In this document: in pieces, positions 15,936 to 22,359 of the stretch
Layout: every line of letters begins with the position of its first letter
Numbering within the stretch: the stretch's first letter is position 1
Assembly (NCBI GenBank): GCA_013213915.1
Contig: JABSRK010000012.1
Location: 1 to 27,034 of the forward strand
DNA: 27,034 nucleotides
Direction of reading: 5' to 3'
Source of the DNA: Planctomycetota bacterium
GTDB lineage: Bacteria > Planctomycetota > GCA-002687715
Translations under genes and position numbers: made by a program
The notes under the pieces: model-generated
Databases searched by the model: none
What the model was told of the DNA's origin: nothing
The model's input: only the letters and a program-made list of their open reading frames with translations

Positions 15936-16639
15936 TGCTGCTGGACATGGGAGGCGGCGTCGTGGTCCTGATCATCGTCGGCGTGACGCTGGTGATTGTC
16001 GTGGCGGTCTTCGCCCACCTCGCGGCAAAGAAGCGCAGGGCGGAGCTTGCCGCGTGGGCTGCGCGTCACGGCCTGGTGTTCAGCGAGGGCCGCGATTCGG
16101 GCATGGACAATCGATATCCGCAGTTTGACTGCCTCGACCAAGGATCGAACCGTTACGCGTTCAACATCATGCGCGGTCGCTGGAGGGACCGCGGCCTCAT
16201 CGCATTCGATTACCACTACGAGACCCACTCGACGAATTCGAAGGGAGAACAGCAGACAGATGACCACTACTTCTCTGCGGCGATCATCGACCCGGACTTT
16301 GTCCTGAAGCCCCTGTTCATCCGCCCGGAGGGTTTCTTCGACAAGGTGAAGGCGGCGTTCGGGTATGACGACATCGACTTCGAGTCCGCGGAGTTCAGCA
16401 AGCGGTTCTTCGTCAAGTCTCCCGACCGCAAGTGGGCCTACGACGTCATCCACGCCCGCACGATGGAGTACCTCCTTTCGGCGCCGCGGCACTCCCTCGA
16501 GTTCGATGACCGGAGCATCATCGTGTGGGACAAGGGGCGATGGAGCTCCGGGCAGTTCGCGGCGGCCGCCGGCGTGGTCCACGGTGTGCTGGATCGCCTG
16601 CCCGACTACGTTTTGGAGCAGCAGCGCAGCCTGCGATAG
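15935..16639 (+). CDS. LemA-associated membrane protein of unknown function
   Basis: A 234-residue protein with one N-terminal membrane helix (about 7-30, VVVLIIVGVTLVIVVAVFAHL) followed by basic KKRR, so the remaining 200 residues are probably cytoplasmic. The soluble part has alternating strands and helices: WAARHGLVFSEGRD, a FDYHYET strand pair, then DDIDFESAEFSKRFFVKSPD and VIHARTMEYLL. I do not recognise a catalytic motif. The arrangement after lemA recalls DUF3137-type companions of LemA, but I cannot confirm family membership by eye. The ATG at 15935 overlaps the lemA stop as TGATG; an in-frame GTG at 15932 is less likely. Confidence 0.8.
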   Translation: MLLDMGGGVVVLIIVGVTLVIVVAVFAHLAAKKRRAELAAWAARHGLVFSEGRDSGMDNRYPQFDCLDQGSNRYAFNIMRGRWRDRGLIAFDYHYETHSTNSKGEQQTDDHYFSAAIIDPDFVLKPLFIRPEGFFDKVKAAFGYDDIDFESAEFSKRFFVKSPDRKWAYDVIHARTMEYLLSAPRHSLEFDDRSIIVWDKGRWSSGQFAAAAGVVHGVLDRLPDYVLEQQRSLR

Positions 16640-16707
16640 GCCGTTCCGGGTTCGGATGTACCAACCGTCCTCGCGGCCTTTCGTCGCCTTCCGACCCCGC
16701 GTAGCAT

Positions 16708-16711
16708 GGAG
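16708..16711 (+). promoter_or_regulatory. Ribosome binding site deciding the psd start
   Basis: GGAG sits 6 nt before the ATG at 16718. It overlaps the upstream in-frame ATG at 16706, which has no ribosome site of its own, so translation should begin at 16718. Confidence 0.6.
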
Positions 16712-16717
16712 TTTCCC

Positions 16718-17431
16718 ATGCGCATTCCGCTCACCCCGCACGGCCTTCCGGAGATGCTCCTGTTCACCGCCCTGCTCGGCGGTGCGGGCGCCGCCGGCGT
16801 GTTGTGGGTGCCGTCGCCGGTCGGCCCCGTCGCCGCGTTCCTCGCCGGCGCCACCTGGCTGTTCGTCATGAACTTCTTTCGTGATCCGGACCGCCAGCCC
16901 GAGGTCGCGGGCCCCGGGGTCGTGCTCGCGCCGGCCGATGGGAGGGTCACCGATATCCTGGACGTCGACGGGGTCCCGTTCATCGACGGGCGGGCGAAGC
17001 GCATCGGCATCTTCCTCTCGGTGTTCGACGTCCACGTGAACCGGTCTCCCGTCGCAGGGACGGTCGCCCACACCGCGCACCGTCCGGGCTCGTTCCTTGA
17101 CGCCCGTGATCCCGCGTGCGCCGATCTCAACGAGGCGCAGGACCTCGGTTTGATGGTCAACGACGGCGAAGGCGGCACCTTCCCGGTGCTGGTTCGGCAA
17201 ATCGCGGGCCTGGTCGCACGGCGCATCGTGTGCGCCGCAAAGAAGGGCCGGACCTTGGATGCTGGTGAGCGGTACGGCATGATCAAGGTCGGATCGCGGA
17301 CCGAGGTCTACATCCCCCATGGTCGCGTCGCGTCGATCGATGTGGAGGTGGGCCAGCACGTGACGGGTGGCCGCGACCTTATCGCCCGCATGCGTGTGCA
17401 TTCTCGAGAGCCCCAAGGAGCCGCACGGTGA
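16718..17431 (+). CDS. psd: Phosphatidylserine decarboxylase proenzyme (short type)
   Basis: A 237-residue protein, the short Psd class. It decarboxylates phosphatidylserine to phosphatidylethanolamine at the inner membrane. Two hydrophobic N-terminal stretches (about 12-31 and 35-52) anchor it. PADGRV (72-77), SVFDVHVNRSPVAG (101-114) and the self-cleavage site G192-S193 in MIKVGSRTEVYIP are present; cleavage there would yield the pyruvoyl group of the alpha chain. The start at 16718 gives the family-typical MRIPL-x-x-x-GLP beginning. The stop overlaps the pssA start (GTGA), so the two consecutive enzymes of phosphatidylethanolamine synthesis are co-translated. Confidence 0.95.
   Translation: MRIPLTPHGLPEMLLFTALLGGAGAAGVLWVPSPVGPVAAFLAGATWLFVMNFFRDPDRQPEVAGPGVVLAPADGRVTDILDVDGVPFIDGRAKRIGIFLSVFDVHVNRSPVAGTVAHTAHRPGSFLDARDPACADLNEAQDLGLMVNDGEGGTFPVLVRQIAGLVARRIVCAAKKGRTLDAGERYGMIKVGSRTEVYIPHGRVASIDVEVGQHVTGGRDLIARMRVHSREPQGAAR
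17415..17420 (+). promoter_or_regulatory. Strong ribosome binding site for pssA
   Basis: AAGGAG lies 7 nt before a GTG start that overlaps the psd stop codon, which supports the non-ATG start for pssA. Confidence 0.7.
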
Positions 17432-18291
17432 AGCGCTTCGAGGTCGGGTCCTTCGACGACGAGAGCCAGACCGAAGAGGTCGGTTCGGCCCAGCCGCCGC
17501 GCCGTCGCGGCGCCCGCGCCGTCGAGATGGTGCCGACGATCGTCACTCTAGGAAACCTGTTCAGTGGTTTCCTGGCGATCGCCTACCTCACCGACGCCAT
17601 GCACTCACCCGACGCCGCGTCGCGTATCCAGTTGTACGAGAAGGCGGTGTGGCTCATCTTCCTGGCGATGTTCTTCGACGCTGTGGACGGATGGGTGGCG
17701 CGCCGGATGGGCTCGAGTTCAGACTTCGGTGCGCAGGTCGACTCGATCTGCGACGCCATCAGCTTCGGCGCCGCGCCCGCGCTGCTTTTCAAGGTCATGT
17801 GCCAGGAGAGCGAGACGGGGGCGGGTGATGGCATCGGGCAGAAATTCGCGCTCGTTCTCGCGGTGGGCTTCCTTGCGTGCGCGGTCCTGAGGCTCGCGCG
17901 TTTTAATCTGGAGACCGATGTAGAGGGAGACTCCCATCAGGCGTTCGAGGGCCTTCCGACGCCGGCCGCGGCGGCGGTCGTTGCGTCGCTGGCGTATGCG
18001 AACATCTCGCTCGATCCAGCCGGGGGGCGCGCATGGATCCACACGGTGCTGCCGTATCTCATGCCGGTGCTCGCGTTCTTGATGGTGAGCCGTCTCCCTT
18101 ACGTCCACGCAGCGAGCTGGGTGCTGAAGCGGAAGACGTTCCCTTCCCTTGTCCTGCTGCTTTTCCTGGTTGGTATCGTGGTGCTTCAACCCGAGGTCAT
18201 GGTGCCGGTCTTATGCCTCGGGTTCATGGCCTGGGGACCCTTGCTCTGGGTCTTGCGGTGCTTCCAGGGACGCGACGATCCCATTGTCTGA
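17428..18291 (+). CDS. pssA: CDP-diacylglycerol-serine O-phosphatidyltransferase
   Basis: A 287-residue polytopic inner-membrane enzyme. It makes phosphatidylserine from CDP-diacylglycerol and L-serine, the substrate for Psd encoded just upstream. The CDP-alcohol phosphotransferase motif is complete: D84, D87, G88, A91, R92, G101, D105, D109 in FFDAVDGWVARRMGSSSDFG and QVDSICDAISFG. VPTIVTLGNLFSGFLAI before it and LRLARFN after it are typical of the PssA subfamily. A 33-residue charged N-terminal tail precedes the first helix. It starts at GTG with a good AAGGAG. FolK begins 10 nt after its stop. Confidence 0.95.
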   Translation: MKRFEVGSFDDESQTEEVGSAQPPRRRGARAVEMVPTIVTLGNLFSGFLAIAYLTDAMHSPDAASRIQLYEKAVWLIFLAMFFDAVDGWVARRMGSSSDFGAQVDSICDAISFGAAPALLFKVMCQESETGAGDGIGQKFALVLAVGFLACAVLRLARFNLETDVEGDSHQAFEGLPTPAAAAVVASLAYANISLDPAGGRAWIHTVLPYLMPVLAFLMVSRLPYVHAASWVLKRKTFPSLVLLLFLVGIVVLQPEVMVPVLCLGFMAWGPLLWVLRCFQGRDDPIV

Positions 18292-18301
18292 GGGGCGCGT
18301 G

Positions 18302-18829
18302 ATGTCAGCCGCGCTGATCGGACTAGGGAGCAACCTCGGCGATCGCGAAGCGTGGTTCCGGTCCGCGCTCGATCGCCTCGATGGCCATCCACGGATCGAC
18401 GTGCGCGCGGTGAGCCCCCTTTACGAGACGGCCCCCGTTGGCGGCCCTTCGGGGCAAGGGATGTTCCTCAACGCGTGTGCTGTGCTCGAAACAACTCTGG
18501 ACCCGGGTGTCTTGCTGCGCCTCATGCTGGACATCGAGCGCGACTCAGGACGCATCCGCACCGTCAAAGACGCGCCCAGAACACTCGACCTCGACCTGCT
18601 GCTTTACGGTGATTGCGTCATCGACGAGCCGGGTCTGAGCGTGCCGCATCCGGCCATGAGGGAGCGCCCGTTTGTGATGGTCCCCGCCGCCGCCGTCTCC
18701 GGGGAGTGGCGACATCCGGTGGTGGGGCGCACGTTGGAGGACCTCGCCGGCGTCCACGACGATGCGGACGGGATCGTACTTCACACGGTGGTTGGATGGT
18801 GGCGCGGCGCGACGGAGTCCGCGGGATGA
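18302..18829 (+). CDS. folK: 6-hydroxymethyl-7,8-dihydropterin pyrophosphokinase (HPPK)
   Basis: A 175-residue HPPK of normal length. It transfers pyrophosphate from ATP to 6-hydroxymethyl-dihydropterin, the product of FolB, for use by dihydropteroate synthase. Motifs: IGLGSNLGDR (6-15), YETAPVGG (41-48), FLNACAVLETTL, and RTLDLDLLLYGD (93-104), whose D96 and D98 bind magnesium, then VPHPAMRERPFV. GAGGGG lies about 6 nt before the ATG. The stop overlaps the panC start as ATGA. Neighbouring folK and pan genes are a known association in other bacteria. Confidence 0.96.
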   Translation: MSAALIGLGSNLGDREAWFRSALDRLDGHPRIDVRAVSPLYETAPVGGPSGQGMFLNACAVLETTLDPGVLLRLMLDIERDSGRIRTVKDAPRTLDLDLLLYGDCVIDEPGLSVPHPAMRERPFVMVPAAAVSGEWRHPVVGRTLEDLAGVHDDADGIVLHTVVGWWRGATESAG

Positions 18830-19683
18830 ACATCGTCGTCTCGCGAACCGTCGCTGAACTGCGGGGGCATCTCGACCTCGAGTGCGACGCGGGTCGGACC
18901 GTCGGCCTCGTCCCGACAATGGGAGCGTTGCACGGTGGTCATGCGTCGCTGGTTGCGCGGGCAGTTGCACGCTGCGATGTCGTCGTCACCTCGATTTTCA
19001 TCAATCCTCGTCAGTTTGGTGCGGGGGAGGATCTCGGTTCGTACCCGAAGATGTTGGACGACGATCTCGAACTCCTCGCCAGTCTCGGTTGCCGCCACGC
19101 CTGGATTCCAAGCCCGGGGGAGATGTACCCCGACGGGTACTGCACGCGAGTCGAGATGGATGGCCTGACGGACGTCCTGTGCGGCGTCTCGCGACCGGCG
19201 CATTTTGGCGGCGTGCTCACCGTGGTGCTGAAGTTGTTCCATCAGGTGAAGCCGGATGTGGCGTTCTTCGGTCAGAAGGACTACCAGCAGTCGCTGCTGA
19301 TCCGCCGCATGGTGCAAGACCTGGAGGTCCCGGTGTGCATCGAGGTGTGTCCGATCGTGCGCGAGCCTGACGGTCTCGCCATGTCGAGCCGCAATCGGTA
19401 TCTCTCACCGGAAGAACGGGATCAGGCGTCGGTGCTCAATCGCGCGCTCGGGGTGGTAGAGGACGCGTGGCGAGGGGGGGAGAGGGACGCGGCGCGTCTG
19501 ATGGCCCTCGGGCACCTCGTCGCCGCAGAGAGTCCTCTCGTCAGGATCGACTATCTGGAGATCCGGGACGCAGAGACCCTCACACTGAGGGAGGGCGAGG
19601 CCCGCGTTGGTGACCTGGTCGCCGTCGCCGCGTTCGTTGGTCAGGCTCGACTGATCGACAATCGCCACTTCACGGAGAGTTGA
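18826..19683 (+). CDS. panC: Pantothenate synthetase
   Basis: A 285-residue protein, the usual length. It condenses pantoate with beta-alanine using ATP to give pantothenate. The HIGH-like nucleotide-binding motif PTMGALHGGH (30-39), FINPRQFG, FFGQKDYQQ and the KMSKS-like MSSRNRYLS are all intact. The ATG at 18826 overlaps the folK stop by 4 nt; the open frame extending upstream lies within folK and is rejected. panB, panD and a recognised panE are not in the window. A DUF2520 oxidoreductase about 1.8 kb downstream is a possible ketopantoate reductase. It is probably the last gene of the upstream run, since a 116-nt regulatory gap follows. Confidence 0.96.
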   Translation: MNIVVSRTVAELRGHLDLECDAGRTVGLVPTMGALHGGHASLVARAVARCDVVVTSIFINPRQFGAGEDLGSYPKMLDDDLELLASLGCRHAWIPSPGEMYPDGYCTRVEMDGLTDVLCGVSRPAHFGGVLTVVLKLFHQVKPDVAFFGQKDYQQSLLIRRMVQDLEVPVCIEVCPIVREPDGLAMSSRNRYLSPEERDQASVLNRALGVVEDAWRGGERDAARLMALGHLVAAESPLVRIDYLEIRDAETLTLREGEARVGDLVAVAAFVGQARLIDNRHFTES

Positions 19684-19701
19684 TCCCCCCCCCGTTCCGC
19701 G

Positions 19702-19730
19702 TTGACCGCCTCGCGGCCAACCGATATTGA
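19702..19730 (+). promoter_or_regulatory. Candidate sigma-70 promoter for the porin-cytochrome pair
   Basis: TTGACC (five of six -35 bases) is followed after 17 nt by TATTGA (weak -10). The -10 lies inside the left arm of the inverted repeat at 19725-19757, the arrangement expected for a repressor operator. Confidence 0.4.
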
Positions 19731-19757
19731 TACTGAGAGTCATTCGCAGTATCAATA
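19725..19757 (+). promoter_or_regulatory. Perfect 11-bp inverted repeat with Fur-box-like core upstream of the porin gene
   Basis: TATTGATACTG (19725-19735) and CAGTATCAATA (19747-19757) are exact inverted copies separated by 11 nt. The core TGAGAGTCATTCGCA (19734-19748) has partial dyad symmetry. From 19729 the sequence matches the classical 19-bp Fur box GATAATGATAATCATTATC at 14 of 19 positions by eye. The AT-rich patch stands out against GC-rich surroundings. It lies 42 nt before the porin ATG, overlapping the candidate -10. Alternatives are another dimeric regulator or an RNA hairpin in the 5' leader. Confidence 0.6.
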
Positions 19758-19799
19758 GTATGGGCGATCCTCATCCCGAGCACAGGAGTGCGTAACACA

Positions 19800-21143
19800 A
19801 TGAATTGCAGTGAGATACGCGTTTGGACGCTGATCCTGGTCGGCTTGGTCTTCGGCCAGCCGGTGAATGGACAGACGCAGGAGGAGCGGGTTCGCGAGTT
19901 GGAGGCGAAGGTCGCGCGGATGGCCGACGAGATGTCGTCCCTGAAGTCCGAACTGGTTTCCGCAAAGGGGCGCTTGGAAGCGGCGGAATCGAAGAAGGAC
20001 GGCGACGAGTTAGGGCGCCTGATCGAGGAGAAGACCGAGGACCTGGTGCTCAACTCCAAGGCGCCTCGCCGGTCCGCGATCGACCTGTCCGGCTATTTCG
20101 ACCTGGAGTTCCGCGATGACAACGCGGGCGACAAGGCCACGGAGTTCGATCACCACCGGCTGATCCTCAAGGCCCACTCAGACATTACCCAGGTCATTGC
20201 TTTCGACATGGAGCTCGAGATCGAGGGTGGAGGCGTCGGTGCCGGGCATCTGACCAGCAGTGAGATCATCGTCGAGTTCGCCGAACTCTCCTTCCGGATG
20301 AGCGAGCTTTTCAACCTCAAGGCGGGGGTGTTGCTCGCGCCGTTCAACCGATTCAACTTGCTGCACGACTCCCCGTTGCAGGATCTGACCGATCGGCCCC
20401 TCGTCAACCGGCGGATCATCCCCACCACATGGGCAGAATCCGGTGTCGGCGCTTTCGGCGCCACGTACTGGAACTGGGGGAGCCTGGACTATGACGTCAT
20501 CGTCGCCAACGGATTGACAGATGCCATGTCCACCTCGGGTGGGACACGGAGCGCCCGCGGCAGTTACAGGCAGGACAACAACGACAACAAGATGGTCATC
20601 GGCCGTCTTGGGCTGACGCTGGACGTGCCATTCCTCGACGTCCTGAACCTGGGCGGCAGCATCGCCCACGGCAAGTACGACGGCGATGGCGATCACAGCC
20701 TGACCATGGTGGGTTTCGACTGGACGTTGAAGCAAGGCCCCTTCGAGCTGGTCGGCGAGTACGCGAATCTCGACATCAACCGGGGCGCGGATGAGGTCAT
20801 GGCCGGCATTCCCGGGGGGATGGGCGGCTGGTATGTCGAGGGCCGCTTCCACTTCTTCCCTGATTCGTGGCGCGGGACGAACGCGTTCTTCACCGATCAG
20901 TCCACGTTCACGCTGGTCGTTCGCTATGGGGAAGCGGACACGGATGACTCCGGCACCGCGGTGGACTTCGCGGCTCGAGGTGACGGATATCGGGACGATC
21001 GCAGGCGGTTGACCTTGGGATTCAATTTTCGTCCGGTGGAGAGCACCGTCTTCAAGATCGAGTATCAGATCTTCCTCGAGCCGTCAGGCATCGAGGACGT
21101 CGACAACAACCGGTTCGTTGTCTCCTTCGCGACGTATTTCTAG
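19800..21143 (+). CDS. Outer-membrane beta-barrel porin with N-terminal coiled coil
   Basis: A 447-residue protein. A signal peptide occupies about residues 1-24 (core VWTLILVGLVFGQPVNG). A coiled coil follows (about 27-84, ERVRELEAKVARMADEMSSL and onward), as in trimeric OprP/DcaP-like porins. From about 95 amphipathic strands alternate to the C-terminus, starting IDLSGYFDLEFRDD and ending RFVVSFATYF, with the terminal Phe required for barrel insertion. A conserved-looking patch FNLKAGVLLAPFNRFNLLHD, then RPLVNRRIIPTTW, lies near 167-210. The substrate is unknown. The ATG at 19800 is preferred (AGGAG 11 nt upstream); the in-frame GTG at 19788 overlaps that site. It is followed after 13 nt by a heme lipoprotein gene and preceded by a Fur-box-like palindrome, so a metal-related role is suspected (inference). 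Confidence 0.85.
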   Translation: MNCSEIRVWTLILVGLVFGQPVNGQTQEERVRELEAKVARMADEMSSLKSELVSAKGRLEAAESKKDGDELGRLIEEKTEDLVLNSKAPRRSAIDLSGYFDLEFRDDNAGDKATEFDHHRLILKAHSDITQVIAFDMELEIEGGGVGAGHLTSSEIIVEFAELSFRMSELFNLKAGVLLAPFNRFNLLHDSPLQDLTDRPLVNRRIIPTTWAESGVGAFGATYWNWGSLDYDVIVANGLTDAMSTSGGTRSARGSYRQDNNDNKMVIGRLGLTLDVPFLDVLNLGGSIAHGKYDGDGDHSLTMVGFDWTLKQGPFELVGEYANLDINRGADEVMAGIPGGMGGWYVEGRFHFFPDSWRGTNAFFTDQSTFTLVVRYGEADTDDSGTAVDFAARGDGYRDDRRRLTLGFNFRPVESTVFKIEYQIFLEPSGIEDVDNNRFVVSFATYF

Positions 21144-21147
21144 GAGG
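21142..21147 (+). promoter_or_regulatory. Strong ribosome binding site for the cytochrome lipoprotein
   Basis: AGGAGG begins inside the porin stop codon and lies 9 nt before the ATG at 21157. It fixes that start over an upstream in-frame ATG at 21118 within the porin gene. Confidence 0.75.
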
Positions 21148-21156
21148 ACACGACCA

Positions 21157-21429
21157 ATGTCCATTCGCGCGTTCTTCGCGGTTGCCGCTCTCGCAAGCCT
21201 GGCCCTCCTCCCGGGCTGCGAGACCATGAGCTCGTTCGTGCGAGAGGACGGAACCCTGGATTGCGCGGCGTTGTACGCCCGCCGCTGCAGCCAGTGCCAC
21301 GCCCTCTACGACCCGTCCGACTACACGGACAAGGAATGGGTGAGCAAGGTCAACCGCTACGGTCCGCGGGCCGGTATCGCCCCGGATTATCGGCCCGCTC
21401 TCATCACGTGGCTCCAGGGGTCGAACTGA
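21157..21429 (+). CDS. Small c-type cytochrome lipoprotein
   Basis: A 90-residue protein. Residues 1-20 form a lipoprotein signal ending in the lipobox LLPG before C21, so the mature protein is lipid-anchored in the envelope. A single heme c site, CSQCH, is at 44-48, followed by ALYDPSDYTDKEWVSKVNRY, which resembles the small DHC-like cytochromes with a CxxCHxLxxPxxYTxxxW pattern. There is no Met or second His after the heme site, so the sixth heme ligand is not evident; where relatives tend to have Met, this has Tyr (RYGP). It is co-transcribed with the porin, with a very strong AGGAGG. The likely role is an electron carrier at the outer membrane or periplasm (inference). Confidence 0.85.
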   Translation: MSIRAFFAVAALASLALLPGCETMSSFVREDGTLDCAALYARRCSQCHALYDPSDYTDKEWVSKVNRYGPRAGIAPDYRPALITWLQGSN

Positions 21430-21489
21430 TGATTGTGATCCCGGGGTGAATCCCGGTCGTGGCGGTGAGACAATCTCCACCGGCACGGC

Positions 21490-22359
21490 ATGTTCAACCT
21501 CCACCTGCACGGACCCGGACGGGCTGCGACGAGTTGCGCGGCGATGGCGACTCATGCCGGGGTCCGCATCGTTGGCCTCTCCGGTGGATCGGACGCCAGC
21601 GCCGTCGCCTCACAGGCGGTGCTCGGTGATGTCCCCTGGACTCCGACCGCGCCGTCCACGTTCGCCGCGGCGACGCTCATCGTGATCGGCGTCCCCGACG
21701 ACGCGCTCGACGAGGCCGCGAGCGAGCTCGCCCGTTCCGACTACGACGCTCATTGCGCCGCCGTCCACTTGTCAGGCATCCGTGGTCGCGACGCGCTCGC
21801 GCCCCTCGCGGATGTCGCCGTTGCGACCGGCGCGTTCCACCCGCTGCGGTCGTTCCCAACGCGCGATCCGGGCGAGGGTGATCTCGATGGCGCGCTCGTG
21901 GCGATCGAGGCCGAGGCCTCCCTCGCCTCTTCCCTCGGAGAGCTTGCCCAACTCCTCGGCGGCCGACCTTTCGCGATCGATCCCAGCGCCCGCGCCGCGT
22001 ACCACTTGGGCGCGTCAGTCGCGAGCAACACCCTGCTCGCGGTCCTCGACCTGGCCCGCGCTGCGTTCGAGGCGGCTGGCGTTCCCGCCGATCTCGCGAC
22101 GCCGGGGCTCGTGAGCCTGATGTCGGGTACCCTCGACAACGCGGCGTCACGGGGCGTCGCCGATGCGGTGACTGGACCCGTCGCGCGTGGTGATGTGGCC
22201 ACCTTGCGTCGTCACCTCGACGCGTTGGACACGCAGCTCCCCGAGCATCGCACCCTGTACATGGCACTCGTGCGCGGCCTGCTCGCCGTGTGCGAGCGCC
22301 GTTCCGACGCGGACCGCGCCGCCGTCGTCCGCGCCTGGATCGAGGAGGTCGAGGCATGA
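21490..22359 (+). CDS. Rossmann-like/DUF2520 oxidoreductase
   Basis: A 289-residue protein with the two-domain layout of DUF2520 proteins. The N-terminal Rossmann half has the nucleotide loop GPGRAATS (8-15), a modified GxGxxxS form, then LIVIGVPDDALDEAA and the AVHLSG strand. The C-terminal helical half has AAYHLGASVASNTLLAVLD and VTGPVARGDVATLRRHLDAL, both typical. It probably binds NADP; the substrate is unknown. Family members often sit near panC and fold like ketopantoate reductases, so a PanE-like role is conceivable (inference). The stop overlaps the aroDE start (ATGA), linking it to the shikimate genes. It starts 60 nt after the cytochrome gene; that gap holds only a weak CCGGG/CCCGG hairpin (21441-21456). 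Confidence 0.82.
   Translation: MFNLHLHGPGRAATSCAAMATHAGVRIVGLSGGSDASAVASQAVLGDVPWTPTAPSTFAAATLIVIGVPDDALDEAASELARSDYDAHCAAVHLSGIRGRDALAPLADVAVATGAFHPLRSFPTRDPGEGDLDGALVAIEAEASLASSLGELAQLLGGRPFAIDPSARAAYHLGASVASNTLLAVLDLARAAFEAAGVPADLATPGLVSLMSGTLDNAASRGVADAVTGPVARGDVATLRRHLDALDTQLPEHRTLYMALVRGLLAVCERRSDADRAAVVRAWIEEVEA

Noticed and set aside
15770..17416. 548-codon open frame on the minus strand
   Set aside because: Antisense to lemA, its partner and psd, all with family motifs; its translation is low-complexity and charged.
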